Shown: piece by piece, positions 48,452-59,420 of the stretch
Position numbering within the stretch: position 1 is the stretch's first letter
How the letters are laid out: the number at the start of each line of letters is the position of its first letter
Source of the DNA: Chitinophagaceae bacterium
GTDB taxonomy: Bacteria > Bacteroidota > Bacteroidia > Chitinophagales > Chitinophagaceae
Direction: 5' to 3'
Assembly: GCA_025449645.1 (NCBI GenBank)
Contig: JANWIY010000167.1
Coordinates: 1 to 60,915 of the forward strand
DNA: 60,915 nucleotides
Position numbers and translations under genes: made by a program
Notes under the pieces: model-generated
Told to the model about the DNA's origin: nothing
What the model saw: the letters and a program-made list of their open reading frames with translations, nothing else
Databases searched by the model: none

Positions 48452-48538
48452 AATGTAAAAATAATTCTTTTTATGGTGAATACGAAACGAAGGGAATAAG
48501 TTGGCCGGAACCGGTTTGTCAACGAATATGCATGTGCA

Positions 48539-50203
48539 CTAAATTACAATGACCTCTCCTCCCTGGATTTGAAGCTGAATTCGCAGATGATTGATTTCTT
48601 TCATTTTCAGTTGAATATCTTTCTTCAAATTAAGTATTAGTGGCTGAAGGTTTTTTTGGCTTTGCCGGATAAGTATGCTGTTTTCTTTTTCCAGGCCACG
48701 CAGGGTACTTAATTTGGAGCATATTTCTTTATTAAGCCTGGCCTGCATTTCTTCAGTTTTAATCCTGCTGATAACCGCCAGTGCACTCAGTTGATTTTGC
48801 AAAAGCAAATCCGGCTTCAATGTATCCGTTGCGGGCTGATAGAAAAAACTCGCTGATGGAACATAAGGAGCACCAACAAGGTCCGCTGCCACCGGGGGTT
48901 GGGGGTCAGGAGCCTTTTCATTAGAATAATTCCGCACTTCATTTTGATCCGCGTAGTGAAGCTGAGCATTGGCCTTCGCCTCATCCATCTTCATAAGGAG
49001 CAGAGGATCTTCCGTGCCTATATCTATTTTTTGATGTTTTACCTTGATTGTATGTCTCCTCATCCTGAAAACGAAAACAGAAGATTCAATCAGCCTTGGC
49101 CTGGTTCTGACCGATTCAGGAGTTTTACTTAATTCTCCGGCAGGCAGGTTGGATTTCTCACTGATCGTCATAAAAGTAGCCGCGGTTGCGGCCATCAGGT
49201 TCGCCTTGCCTTGAAAGCCAGTGCCTGGTGCAGGGAGGCGGGAAACGGAATTTATCGTAAAAATAAACAGAGCCGCGATCAGACTAAAATACATCAAAGG
49301 TGAAAACGGATTTTTGTTTGAGACAGGTTGTCCGACAACACGACGGATTCTGTTCACCAGCAAGCGTGGGTTATGACCATTTGCAGCCATTGCAAAAGAA
49401 TGAGGAAACTGTCTGAATTTCTCAAGGGTAAACAAGGCTTCCGCATATACCGGCGGCGGATAATTCCATTGCAAAACCCCGTCATCACAGGCATTTTCCC
49501 TTTCCTCGGCCACCGTTTTAAAAAATAGCCTGGCAAAAGGATTAAAAAAGAATATGGTTTGAAACAGGGTCATCAAAATATTGATCAGATAATCATGGCG
49601 ACGAATATGATGAAGCTCGTGCATGAGGATGGTTTCCGTCTGTTCCACTGTAAGCTGATTTACAAGCGCTACAGGCAGAAGCACCAGGGGTCTTAGAAAG
49701 CCTACAGTCTGAGCGGAATCCACCCAATCCGCCAGCATCACTTTTATTTTTTTCCTGATGCCCATGACCGGTGATACTTTGTTCGCAAAAAATTGCAATG
49801 GCGAAGAAAAGGGAATGCCTGATCCCCGCTTTCTGATCTTCAGCTGAAAAAATTCCATGATATAGCGGGCGCTCCTGAATACAATAATAATCAGGTAAAT
49901 ATCTGTAAGCGTATAAATAAAAGTGGATAAAATGGAAGATCGGACAGCCAAAATGAAAGCAAGGGGAGCCCAATTAATAAATCCTTCCGGATGTGCCAGG
50001 CCCATGATCAGGGAGAATGAGAACCAAATAAATCCCAGTCCGCTAAATAGCAATGCCAGATTGTGACGCGCGGCGGCTGAAAAGCGCTTGTGGTTGCGGG
50101 TGAGTGCAAGGTAGGCCAGCCACAGGATTGCCATTTGCCAAATACCATTCAGCAGCGACCAGCCCAGGGCAGTCAGGCCGTCAGTATTCAGAAATCGAAA
50201 CAT
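48539..50203 (-). CDS. M56 family metallopeptidase (BlaR1-like)
   Basis: ETILMHELHHIRRHDYLINILMTLFQTIFFFNPFARLFFKTVAEERENACDDGVLQ (HExxH). Confidence 0.92.
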   Translation of the reverse strand: MFRFLNTDGLTALGWSLLNGIWQMAILWLAYLALTRNHKRFSAAARHNLALLFSGLGFIWFSFSLIMGLAHPEGFINWAPLAFILAVRSSILSTFIYTLTDIYLIIIVFRSARYIMEFFQLKIRKRGSGIPFSSPLQFFANKVSPVMGIRKKIKVMLADWVDSAQTVGFLRPLVLLPVALVNQLTVEQTETILMHELHHIRRHDYLINILMTLFQTIFFFNPFARLFFKTVAEERENACDDGVLQWNYPPPVYAEALFTLEKFRQFPHSFAMAANGHNPRLLVNRIRRVVGQPVSNKNPFSPLMYFSLIAALFIFTINSVSRLPAPGTGFQGKANLMAATAATFMTISEKSNLPAGELSKTPESVRTRPRLIESSVFVFRMRRHTIKVKHQKIDIGTEDPLLLMKMDEAKANAQLHYADQNEVRNYSNEKAPDPQPPVAADLVGAPYVPSASFFYQPATDTLKPDLLLQNQLSALAVISRIKTEEMQARLNKEICSKLSTLRGLEKENSILIRQSQKNLQPLILNLKKDIQLKMKEINHLRIQLQIQGGEVIVI

Positions 50204-50204
50204 G

Positions 50205-50588
50205 CTATTGTTTTTTCAGGTTATTGAGCAGTCGTTGAATCTCATCCAACTCCTCCGGGGAGGCTTTGTGATTACCCAGGGCGTGAAGTACAAGCTCCGT
50301 CGGGGATCCTCCGAACAGGGTGGTGATCATCTTTCCGATCAGATGCTTTTGTGTTTTCTCACGACTCACTTCAGGATGGTAAATATGCGATTTTACTGAA
50401 TCATCCCTGCCTACCAAACCCTTTTCATGCATGATCTGCATGAGCTTTAGGGTTGTCGTATAACCTGCTTCCTTGGTTTTGGAAAGTTCTTCATGAACTT
50501 CCCGGACACTGGCCGTATTCCTTTCCCACAAGATCCTCAGGATCTCCAACTCGCTTTCTGTTGGTTTAATATACTTTGTGGTTACCAT
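50205..50588 (-). CDS. BlaI/MecI/CopY family transcriptional regulator
   Basis: KPTESELEILRILWERNTASVREVHEELSKTKEAGYTTTLKLMQIMHEKGLVGRD. Confidence 0.95.
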   Translation of the reverse strand: MVTTKYIKPTESELEILRILWERNTASVREVHEELSKTKEAGYTTTLKLMQIMHEKGLVGRDDSVKSHIYHPEVSREKTQKHLIGKMITTLFGGSPTELVLHALGNHKASPEELDEIQRLLNNLKKQ

Positions 50589-50612
50589 GACGCTTTATTT
50601 TGTAAAGCAAAA

Positions 50613-50628
50613 TACGATATAATTCGTA
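50613..50628. promoter_or_regulatory. Candidate BlaI-type operator (dyad TACGA-TATAAT-TCGTA)
   Basis: Exact 5-6-5 dyad 25 bp upstream of the blaI-like start. Confidence 0.45.
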
Positions 50629-50654
50629 AAAGAACCCCATTTTAACACAAAACT

Positions 50655-50662
50655 TACATTTG
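50655..50662 (+). promoter_or_regulatory. -7 element TACATTTG upstream of ppk2
   Basis: Matches TAnnTTTG 46 nt before the start codon. Confidence 0.5.
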
Positions 50663-50708
50663 TTAAGCTTGGGCGCTGGCCCGATTATTTAATAATCAAA
50701 AGTTATAT

Positions 50709-51611
50709 ATGGCAAATCAGCACGGTACCGAATATTATGCGGAAAAATATAGAATCCCGGAAGGCAAGCCGGTTTCTCTCAAAGACAGGCCCACAGATGA
50801 CGAGGATAAGGGAGTAACCAAGGCGGATGGGGAGAGCCTGCTGAATTCCGACATTGTCCAGTTGACAAACCTGCAGCAAAAATTGTATAGCAATAACCGA
50901 TACAGTATATTAATTGTATTCCAGGCCATGGACGCTGCAGGAAAAGATAGTGTGATAAAGCATGTGATGAGCGGTTTGAATCCCCAGGGTGTAAATGTAA
51001 CATCCTTTAAAACGCCCACACAGCAGGAACTGGATCATGATTTTCTATGGCGACATTATATCGCCCTGCCCGCCAGGGGAATGGTTGGTATTTTTAACCG
51101 CTCCCATTATGAAAATGTGCTGGTCACGCGTGTTCACCCGGAATATTTGCTCAAGGAGCAGTTGCCCGGAGTGAACAAACCGGAGGATATAGACAAATCT
51201 TTTTGGGAGAGAAGGTTTAAAGAAATCAATCATTTTGAAAAGACTCTGGTTGATAACGGAACAGTAATCCTCAAATTCCACCTGCACGTCTCAAAAAAAG
51301 AACAAAAAAAACGATTCCTGGAGCGGATTGACGACCCTGGCAAGAATTGGAAATTTTCTTCAGCAGATCTGAATGAAAGGGCTTTGTGGAAAGATTATCG
51401 TAAGGCCTATGAGGAAATGCTGGAACAAACTTCCCGGGAAACAGCTCCCTGGTTTACTGTACCGGCAGATGACAAATGGTTCACCAGGCTGGTAATAGCA
51501 AATATTATTGTCAATGAACTGGGCAGGCTGGATCTGCACTACCCCGTCATAAACGCTCAACAAAAAATAGAATTGGCGAAAGCAAAAGAAGATTTGCTGA
51601 AGGAAGGGTAG
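50709..51611 (+). CDS. ppk2: Polyphosphate kinase 2 family (class III-like)
   Basis: ILIVFQAMDAAGKDSVIKHVMSGLNPQGVNVTSF, GIFNRSHYENVLVTRVHPE, FLERIDDPGKNWKFSSADLNERALWKDY. Confidence 0.92.
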   Translation: MANQHGTEYYAEKYRIPEGKPVSLKDRPTDDEDKGVTKADGESLLNSDIVQLTNLQQKLYSNNRYSILIVFQAMDAAGKDSVIKHVMSGLNPQGVNVTSFKTPTQQELDHDFLWRHYIALPARGMVGIFNRSHYENVLVTRVHPEYLLKEQLPGVNKPEDIDKSFWERRFKEINHFEKTLVDNGTVILKFHLHVSKKEQKKRFLERIDDPGKNWKFSSADLNERALWKDYRKAYEEMLEQTSRETAPWFTVPADDKWFTRLVIANIIVNELGRLDLHYPVINAQQKIELAKAKEDLLKEG

Positions 51612-51649
51612 GCTGTACGAAATGTTCAAATCATTTTCTACATTACGGA

Positions 51650-53260
51650 ATGAATTCAGGTTCCGGCTTACCAAATTATCCGCAATCCCAACTCTTTAAA
51701 TTAAAAGCCATTGGATTAGTGGCGATAGCAGGGACTGGTATCCTGCTGTTGGTTTTTACATTGATGAAAATCAGGGAAGGATTATATTTCGATGATACAT
51801 TCATGTTCGTGCGATATGCGCACAATATCATTAAGTATGGCAACTACGGATGGAACGCGCACGAGCACACCTATGGATGCACTAATATTCCCTTCACTTT
51901 TTATATTGCGCTTTTAAAGATATTTCACGTTGATCAGTTGTTTGGATTGTCTGCCTCACTGCTCTTGTCTTCTTTTTTCTGGGCCGTTTTATCCCTGGTA
52001 TTTCTATATAAGATAATTGTCAGCGTGGCCGGGAACTTTTTTGGATCAGCCCGCTGGCCGATCATACTGTTCGTCTGTACCATTGCAATAGCGCCTGTAT
52101 TTTCATATAATATTATAACAGGCATGGATACGACCTTTTCCTTGTTTTTTAACGTACTCATGATCTATCTTCTTTTCAGGTATATTTCAAAACCGGGAAT
52201 TGTTTCCATCCTGCCTGCTGCCTGGTTTGCCTACTTCATTTTTCTATTGAGGCCCGATTGCGGTATATATTCCGTGTTGTTACCTGTGCTGCTTTTCCTG
52301 GACGCAAAACTTCCGGTAAAAAAAATTCTTTTCTTTTATATCCTGCTTTTCACATTTTTCGGCGCGGATACACTCATCAAGTATTTTTATTTCGGGAATC
52401 CATTGCCCCTGCCTTTTTTTATTAAAAAAAGCGGTTTTTATCTCGGTTACCTGGGTAAGTCAACCTGGAATGCCGTTCAGTACAGCTTCGATTTCTTCAT
52501 TGACTTTGGCTTTCTGTTTTTTGCACTTCTTTTATTCTGTACGGGACAGGCTTTAAAAAAATTCCTGGTCTTCGGAATACCTGTTTTACTCACGCTGGTT
52601 TATTATTTCACGGTCAACCAGATCATGGGATTCCACTCCAGGTATTATCTTCCGTCAATGCCTTTCTGGATCATTGGTACAATCTACGGCTTCCGGGAAA
52701 TCAGGACCCTGAGGATAACCACTTACAGTCTGCTATGGCCCACACTGTATATGATCTTCTTATTGTTTCTTCAATTTGCTTCGCCGGTTTATGAATTGTA
52801 TGTGCAGCGAAAATCGGTGGCCGAAGCTGCCCGGTTTTCCCTGCCACCGACGGTCACGAACCGGATGGCATGCCGGACCATGGATTATAAAGAAGGAATT
52901 CAGGCAATGCAGGACCTCATCAGTTTACTGCCTGCAGATGCAACAATCGCTGCAACGGAGTACGGATATCTTTCCGTGAAAGCGCCAGATAACAAATTCA
53001 TGGATTTGTGCGGGCTGCACAATTATGAATTTGCATTGCACGGGTACAGCGACCATATGCTGGGCATGTGGAGCCCAACCCTGATCTGGCTGCCTGCAAA
53101 TGAATATACTGCGCTGCGGAAACAAATAATCTCGGGAGATTATTTCAAAAAATACTACGATTTTTTCCCGGACGCATTGAGTTACGGCATTGCTATTCTG
53201 AAAAATTCTCCTTATCACGATAAGCTCGTTAGCAGAATGGCTGCATTGGATTGCCAATAA
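51650..53260 (+). CDS. Multi-TM protein, GT-C type glycosyltransferase-like
   Basis: About 10 TM segments; YFDDTFMFVRYAHNIIKYGNYGWNAHEHTYGCTNIPFTF resembles GT-C first-loop motifs. Confidence 0.6.
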   Translation: MNSGSGLPNYPQSQLFKLKAIGLVAIAGTGILLLVFTLMKIREGLYFDDTFMFVRYAHNIIKYGNYGWNAHEHTYGCTNIPFTFYIALLKIFHVDQLFGLSASLLLSSFFWAVLSLVFLYKIIVSVAGNFFGSARWPIILFVCTIAIAPVFSYNIITGMDTTFSLFFNVLMIYLLFRYISKPGIVSILPAAWFAYFIFLLRPDCGIYSVLLPVLLFLDAKLPVKKILFFYILLFTFFGADTLIKYFYFGNPLPLPFFIKKSGFYLGYLGKSTWNAVQYSFDFFIDFGFLFFALLLFCTGQALKKFLVFGIPVLLTLVYYFTVNQIMGFHSRYYLPSMPFWIIGTIYGFREIRTLRITTYSLLWPTLYMIFLLFLQFASPVYELYVQRKSVAEAARFSLPPTVTNRMACRTMDYKEGIQAMQDLISLLPADATIAATEYGYLSVKAPDNKFMDLCGLHNYEFALHGYSDHMLGMWSPTLIWLPANEYTALRKQIISGDYFKKYYDFFPDALSYGIAILKNSPYHDKLVSRMAALDCQ

Positions 53261-53307
53261 AGGATGGAGGACACTTGGTCGTGGCGACGGGACTGTAGAT
53301 TTCGCAG

Positions 53308-55512
53308 CTATTGTTTTGAGTGTCCGTTTAACGGCTTCTGAAGAAAAACCATATTCTTTTCAATTTTCTTCTGAGCGCCGGTATCTCCGTCCAGCGTATG
53401 ATGAATTTGCGCCAGCGTCGGGGCTATCACCAGGGAAACAATTGACATGAGCTTAATCAGAATATTCATAGAAGGGCCTGATGTGTCCTTGAATGGATCA
53501 CCGACCGTATCACCGGTAACTGAAGCTTTGTGTGGTTCCGATTTTTTATAATGCATCTCCCCATTGATCTCAACGCCTTTTTCAAAAGATTTCTTTGCAT
53601 TGTCCCAGGCACCGCCGGCATTATTCTGGAACATGCCCATTAAAACACCACTCACTGTTGCGCCCGCAAGAAATCCACCAAGTGGTTCCGGTCCAAGTGC
53701 AAATCCAATAATCAGCGGTGAAATGATGGCAATAGCGCCGGGAAGCATCATTTTCTTAATGGATGCATCCGTGCTGATGGCAACGCATTTATCGTATTCG
53801 GGTTTACCGGTGCCTTCCATAATACCCGGTATCGTGCGGAACTGTCTTCGCACTTCTTCCACCATGGCCATTGCAGCCTGACCAACGGCGCGTATCGCAA
53901 GGGAGGAAAAGATAAAAGGAATCATGCCCCCAACAAAAAGACTGGCCAAAACCTTGGCCTTATAAATATCGATTCCCGAAATGCCGGCCACACCTACAAA
54001 AGCTGCAAACAGGGCCAGTGAAGTCAATGCAGCCGAAGCAATGGCAAAACCTTTACCGGTGGCCGCAGTCGTATTCCCAACCGCATCGAGCACATCCGTT
54101 TTTTCCCTGACATCCTTCGGCAGTTCGCTCATTTCGGCAATCCCGCCCGCATTATCTGCAATAGGCCCGAATGCATCAATGGCCAGCTGCATGGCCGTTG
54201 TAGCCATCATCCCGGCTGCGGCTATTGCCACGCCGTAGAGTCCTGCACAGGCAAATGACCCCCATATTCCGCCAGCAAGTACCAGGATAGGAAGACAGGT
54301 AGATTCCATGCCAATCGCCAGGCCTCCGATAACATTTGTAGCATGACCCGTGGATGACTGCCGGATAATAGAAAGAACCGGCCTTCTGCCAATGGCCGTA
54401 TAATATTCGGTGATCAGGCTCATGCAGGTACCAACAACCAATCCCACCCCAATAGCACCCAGCACGCCCCATTTGGTGAATTCAATTCCGCGGAGGGTCA
54501 TGGTATCCGGAAGTATAAAATAAACCAATGCCACCGAGGCTATAGCCGTCATGATGATCGCACCCCAGTTGCCCATGTTCAGCGCTTTCTGAACGCTGAC
54601 CGTACTGACAATCGCCGATTCGCTGATCCGGACAAACAAAGTAGCTACTATAGAAAAAAGAATTCCAACGCCGGCAATCATCATGGGAAGCAGGATGGGA
54701 GCCATGCCACCGAATGCATCATCAGAAACGGTTTCCTGCCCGAGTACCATGGTTGCCAACACCGTGGCAACATAAGATCCGAAAAGATCGGCACCCATTC
54801 CGGCAACATCACCCACATTATCACCGACATTGTCTGCAATCGTTGCAGGATTCCGGGGATCATCTTCAGGAATTCCAGCTTCGACCTTTCCTACCAGGTC
54901 CGCGCCCACGTCTGCCGCCTTGGTGTAGATACCACCACCTACCCGGGCAAAAAGGGCTATGGATTCGGCACCCAGGGAGAATCCGGTAAGTACTTCAATG
55001 GTGCGTAACATTTCCTCGGAATTCACTTCAGCATCCGGCGCAAAAACAGCCTTCAGTATAATGAAAAGTCCTCCTAATCCCAATACCGCAAGGCCCGCCA
55101 CGCCCAGGCCCATCACTGATCCGCCCGTAAAAGAGACCTTAAGTGCCTTGCTCAGGCTGGTTCTGGCAGCATGAGCGGTGCGCACATTTGCCTTGGTGGC
55201 AACGCGCATCCCGATATATCCTGCGGTGGCACTTAACACAGCGCCAAGAATGAAAGAAATGGAAATCGCCCAGTGGGAGTGTGGGTTAGTGCTTGCCATA
55301 AAGCCAAGAAGCAGCGCTACGATAACAACAAAATAGCCTAGAATACGCCATTCCGCCTTCAAAAAGGCCATAGCGCCTTCGGCGATATGTTTGCTGATTT
55401 CTCTCATCCGGTCCGTTCCATCCTCTTGCTTCGCCACCCACCTGAATTTCACATAAGTGTAGAACAAGCCAATAATTCCCATAAGCGGCACCAGATAAAT
55501 CAGATTGTCCAT
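53308..55512 (-). CDS. hppA: Membrane-bound ion-translocating pyrophosphatase
   Basis: [73 protein letters not shown]. Confidence 0.98.
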   Translation of the reverse strand: MDNLIYLVPLMGIIGLFYTYVKFRWVAKQEDGTDRMREISKHIAEGAMAFLKAEWRILGYFVVIVALLLGFMASTNPHSHWAISISFILGAVLSATAGYIGMRVATKANVRTAHAARTSLSKALKVSFTGGSVMGLGVAGLAVLGLGGLFIILKAVFAPDAEVNSEEMLRTIEVLTGFSLGAESIALFARVGGGIYTKAADVGADLVGKVEAGIPEDDPRNPATIADNVGDNVGDVAGMGADLFGSYVATVLATMVLGQETVSDDAFGGMAPILLPMMIAGVGILFSIVATLFVRISESAIVSTVSVQKALNMGNWGAIIMTAIASVALVYFILPDTMTLRGIEFTKWGVLGAIGVGLVVGTCMSLITEYYTAIGRRPVLSIIRQSSTGHATNVIGGLAIGMESTCLPILVLAGGIWGSFACAGLYGVAIAAAGMMATTAMQLAIDAFGPIADNAGGIAEMSELPKDVREKTDVLDAVGNTTAATGKGFAIASAALTSLALFAAFVGVAGISGIDIYKAKVLASLFVGGMIPFIFSSLAIRAVGQAAMAMVEEVRRQFRTIPGIMEGTGKPEYDKCVAISTDASIKKMMLPGAIAIISPLIIGFALGPEPLGGFLAGATVSGVLMGMFQNNAGGAWDNAKKSFEKGVEINGEMHYKKSEPHKASVTGDTVGDPFKDTSGPSMNILIKLMSIVSLVIAPTLAQIHHTLDGDTGAQKKIEKNMVFLQKPLNGHSKQ

Positions 55513-55645
55513 GGTAAGTTAATCGAGATTTTAAGGGAGGCAAAAATAGTGGAAAACTGTTAAAATAAGGATAAATGATCTGCTTATATTGCGTGGTATT
55601 CGTATAAAGATCAGGATATTATTCCCTTTTTTCTAAATATAATCA

Positions 55646-55775
55646 TAGCTTTGCGATCCATTTTTAATTGCAGGTCCATCCCGGAAACGGGAAATCCTGA
55701 TTGCCCAAATGGCCCCTTAAGTGTTTTGCCCGTGCAAAACCGCCAGCAGGGTATCACATAAAACCTCATCATAAG
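55646..55775 (+). promoter_or_regulatory. rpmI promoter (TAGCTTTG, 55646-55653) and structured ~115-nt leader
   Basis: TAnnTTTG match; GNRA-type hairpin tcccg-gaaa-cggga at 55679-55692. Confidence 0.5.
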
Positions 55776-55973
55776 ATGCCAAAGGTTAAAACAAATTCGA
55801 GTGCCAAAAAAAGATTTAAGATCACGGGCACCGGGGAAATCACTTACCAGAAAGCTTTCAAAAGGCATATTCTCACCAAGAAATCCAAGAAACGCAAACG
55901 CCTGATGAAAAAGAAAGGATCCGTCAGCCCAGCCAACCAGGATTTTGTAAAGCGACTGCTGAGATTGAAATAG
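55776..55973 (+). CDS. rpmI: 50S ribosomal protein L35
   Basis: [48 protein letters not shown]. Confidence 0.98.
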   Translation: MPKVKTNSSAKKRFKITGTGEITYQKAFKRHILTKKSKKRKRLMKKKGSVSPANQDFVKRLLRLK

Positions 55974-56077
55974 TCTCCGCCTGCGGCTGCCTCCGGTGGG
56001 GAGCAATTTTCACATGCTTTCGGCCTGCCTGGTTGGGAAAGAATTATCAAATTTTCAAATTTTCAAATTATTTTCAT

Positions 56078-56422
56078 ATGCCACGTTCAGTAAATGCGGT
56101 CGCTTCCAGAGCCCGAAGAAAACGCATCCTCAAACAGGCGAAGGGTTTCTATGGAAAGCGCAAAAATGTATATACAGTTGCAAAGAACGTCCTGGAGAAG
56201 GGCCTTACCTACAGGTATGTCGGCCGCAAATTGAAAAAGAGGGAATACCGCTCCTTATGGATCGCACGCATCAACGCTGCGGTCCGGGCAGAGGGACTTA
56301 CCTATTCACGTTTTATCCACCTTTTGAATGCAAAAGGAGTGGAACTGGACAGGAAGGTACTGGCTGATATAGCCATGAATGAACCCGATGCGTTTAAGCA
56401 GCTGATCGAGTCTGTAAAATAA
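56078..56422 (+). CDS. rplT: 50S ribosomal protein L20
   Basis: [51 protein letters not shown]. Confidence 0.98.
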   Translation: MPRSVNAVASRARRKRILKQAKGFYGKRKNVYTVAKNVLEKGLTYRYVGRKLKKREYRSLWIARINAAVRAEGLTYSRFIHLLNAKGVELDRKVLADIAMNEPDAFKQLIESVK

Positions 56423-56576
56423 AAGCTGACTTTTAAATATTTACCGGGTTTCTTAAAGGTTCCTGACTACTTTTAAGAAACCTGTTTTATTTTGTGCTTA
56501 TCTTCAAAAAATTACATTTGTACCTAAATTTTCTTCACATCTAAAACTTCAGACCATCATCAACCCGAATGAATCC

Positions 56577-57974
56577 ATGAATAACACCTATGCCGACCTG
56601 GTGAAACAGACCTTCAATTTTCCCCAGGAAGGCTTCGAGGTCAAGGAAAATTATCTTGAATTCAACGGGGTGGATATCAAGGCCCTGATCGACAAATACG
56701 GCACTCCGCTAAAGCTTTCCTATTTGCCTAAAATCGGAATGCAGATAAAAAAGGCTAAAAAGATGTTTGCCACGGCTATGTCGCGTCATCGTTATGAAGG
56801 AAAATATTTTTACTGCTATTGCACCAAAAGCTCTCATTTTTCTTTCGTCGTAGAGGAAGCGCTAAACCAGGATATCCATTTGGAGACCTCATACGCTTAT
56901 GATATAGATATCGTCAAAAAACTTTATGCCAGAAAGAAGATCACTAAGGAAACCTACATTCTCTGTAACGGGTTTAAACAAAAATCATATACCAGTCGTA
57001 TCGCTTCCCTGCTGAATACGGGTTTTAAGAATGTAGTGCCGATCCTCGATAATAAGGAAGAATTACAACAGTATAAAAAATCAGTGAAATTGCCATTCAA
57101 GCTTGGCATTCGGGTAGCAGCGGAGGAAGAACCGAATTTTCCTTTTTACACCTCGCGACTTGGATTCAGGCCACGGGACGTTCTCGAATTTTATGTAGAC
57201 AAAATAGAAGGGAATGAGGACCGGTTCCAGCTGAAAATGCTGCACATTTTTCTAAACAAGGGGATTAAGGATGATATTTATTACTGGAGCGAACTGAATA
57301 AGGTAATCAACCTTTACTGCCAGCTAAAAAAAATATGTCCGGAGCTGGATTCCATTAATATCGGGGGAGGCTTTCCGATCAAACATTCACTGGGATTTGA
57401 ATATGATTATCAGTTCATGATCAATGAGATTGTCGGGAATATAAAAAAAGCATGCAAACGCAGCCACGTTCCCATGCCCCATATCTTCACAGAATTCGGA
57501 AGCTATACAGTGGGGGAGAGCATGGCCCATGTTTACAGCGTGGTCGGACAGAAGATGCAAAACGACCGGGAAATCTGGTACATGATAGATTCTTCATTCA
57601 TCACTACCTTACCCGATACCTGGGGCATCGGAGAGCGGTTTCTCATGCTTCCAATTAACAAGTGGGAAGTAGAATATCAGCGTGTGGTGCTGGGAGGAAT
57701 AACTTGCGACAGTCATGATTATTATGATTCGGAAGAACATATCAATGAAGTATTTCTGCCGAAGCTGAACAACGGAGAACCTCTATACCTCGGTTTTTTC
57801 CATACAGGCGACTATCAGGATCAGATCAGTGGGTATGGCGGTATCAAGCACTGCCTGATTCCATCCCCAAAACATGTATTGATGAATTATGACAAGAACG
57901 GGAAGCTGGTTGACTGGCTCTATTCCAAAGAGCAGACTGCTCAAAGCATGTTAAAAATTCTCGGTTACAAATAA
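56577..57974 (+). CDS. Arginine decarboxylase (PLP-dependent, alanine-racemase fold type)
   Basis: GTPLKLSYLPKIGMQIKKAKKMF, FYCYCTKSSHFSFVVEEAL, LDSINIGGGFP, GGITCDSHDYY. Confidence 0.88.
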   Translation: MNNTYADLVKQTFNFPQEGFEVKENYLEFNGVDIKALIDKYGTPLKLSYLPKIGMQIKKAKKMFATAMSRHRYEGKYFYCYCTKSSHFSFVVEEALNQDIHLETSYAYDIDIVKKLYARKKITKETYILCNGFKQKSYTSRIASLLNTGFKNVVPILDNKEELQQYKKSVKLPFKLGIRVAAEEEPNFPFYTSRLGFRPRDVLEFYVDKIEGNEDRFQLKMLHIFLNKGIKDDIYYWSELNKVINLYCQLKKICPELDSINIGGGFPIKHSLGFEYDYQFMINEIVGNIKKACKRSHVPMPHIFTEFGSYTVGESMAHVYSVVGQKMQNDREIWYMIDSSFITTLPDTWGIGERFLMLPINKWEVEYQRVVLGGITCDSHDYYDSEEHINEVFLPKLNNGEPLYLGFFHTGDYQDQISGYGGIKHCLIPSPKHVLMNYDKNGKLVDWLYSKEQTAQSMLKILGYK

Positions 57975-57984
57975 AGGACGGTGC

Positions 57985-59292
57985 CTATTGCCTTTTTAGT
58001 TTATATTTCTTGCTGACCTTTTTACTGTTGAAATATTCATTCAACTGTTCCTCCGTCATGTTGCTATTTTCATCGATCGGTATGTCTATTAGCTGGATCT
58101 GGATCTGTGTCATTTCATCTTTAAGCTTATTGATTTTCTTTGCGATATCGGGGTCCTTTTCGCCATTCAGCGAATTTTGATGCAACTGATATTCAAGGCG
58201 CTTGATAGAAGAACGGATCAGGGAGGCGCCGTTTTGCTCCGCTGTTTTCGTTGGAGCAACGGCTTCTTTCACCGGAACCAGTGCAACCCCGGCACTTGGA
58301 AGGATCTTTCCCGTATTCTGCGCTGCCGTGCTGCTGGCCGAAGAAAAAACAGTTCCTCCCAGTGCGGAAGTGGCCGTAGTCAAATCAAAAGTAGTCCGGG
58401 TGCCATTCGTACTTTTTACTCTTTTATCCAGCTGGACGAAAGCGTATTTGAGCTGAAGAATATAGGTTGAAATTCCCTTTACCGTGCGCAGGTATTCCTG
58501 GAGCATTTCAGGATAATTAAGTGCATCCCTGACATATATTCTTACAATAGCCGTGTCCCTGGCAAAAAATTTATTGACGCCGACGAAATTCAGCAATACC
58601 AGTCGTTGCCTGGTACTATCCGAAGGTTTGATAAAATCGTAAGAAGGGCTCCAGATAAAATCATCATCGCATTTTTTAACGATGCTGTAGTTTCTCAGGG
58701 GCACGTTGGAATAAAAACTAATAGACTCCACAGGGAAACTACCCGCTTCACATTCAACTTTGAAATTGACGGTGTCTCCTTCATCAATATATAGCGTGCT
58801 GTTGACGGTGGGCTTAATATGAGAGGGAACAATATCCGTTGTGAAAAAAAGAATGGTGAATGAAGTATCAATCCGTTCCCGCGGATCATGGAGGTTCTGA
58901 ACGCCAACGATCACCTTGTAGGGATAATCATATTTGAGTTTGCCAGACAAAAAATAGGATTTATCTGCCTTAAAAGAAAGAAGGCCATTGTCTTTATTGA
59001 TTTTCAGCCCGAGCGGAGAGTTTCTCAAATACCAGAAATAATGGGAGGGATTTTTATTGATTTCCAGGTTATAGGTCATGGTGGAATCCACATGCAGCGT
59101 AATGTAAGGATTAAGATTGCGTATCCGCAAAACCGTATCCTCCGATTCCTGAAGGGAATCGATTACCGTTTGGCGAATTGAATCGAGTACTGTTGGTAAA
59201 CGGGAATCAGGCGTTTGGGAAAGGCAGGAAAAACTGATCATCATCCCGAAAATGAAAAGTCCAATATTTTTTCGGTGTTTGGCTTTATTCAT
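57985..59292 (-). CDS. Exported hypothetical protein with Ig/cadherin-like N-terminal region
   Basis: Signal peptide GLFIFGMMISFSCLSQ; beta-rich region then coiled segment. Confidence 0.65.
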   Translation of the reverse strand: MNKAKHRKNIGLFIFGMMISFSCLSQTPDSRLPTVLDSIRQTVIDSLQESEDTVLRIRNLNPYITLHVDSTMTYNLEINKNPSHYFWYLRNSPLGLKINKDNGLLSFKADKSYFLSGKLKYDYPYKVIVGVQNLHDPRERIDTSFTILFFTTDIVPSHIKPTVNSTLYIDEGDTVNFKVECEAGSFPVESISFYSNVPLRNYSIVKKCDDDFIWSPSYDFIKPSDSTRQRLVLLNFVGVNKFFARDTAIVRIYVRDALNYPEMLQEYLRTVKGISTYILQLKYAFVQLDKRVKSTNGTRTTFDLTTATSALGGTVFSSASSTAAQNTGKILPSAGVALVPVKEAVAPTKTAEQNGASLIRSSIKRLEYQLHQNSLNGEKDPDIAKKINKLKDEMTQIQIQLIDIPIDENSNMTEEQLNEYFNSKKVSKKYKLKRQ

Positions 59293-59420
59293 GGATAATG
59301 AGGCAACAATTTATGCCGCGAAATTAGCTAAAACAATTGAAAGTTCTAAATGGAAAATCCCTTCCACGACTGGAAGGGACCGATCAAAACAAACTGCAAA
59401 AAGTATTGTGACGGACGCTG

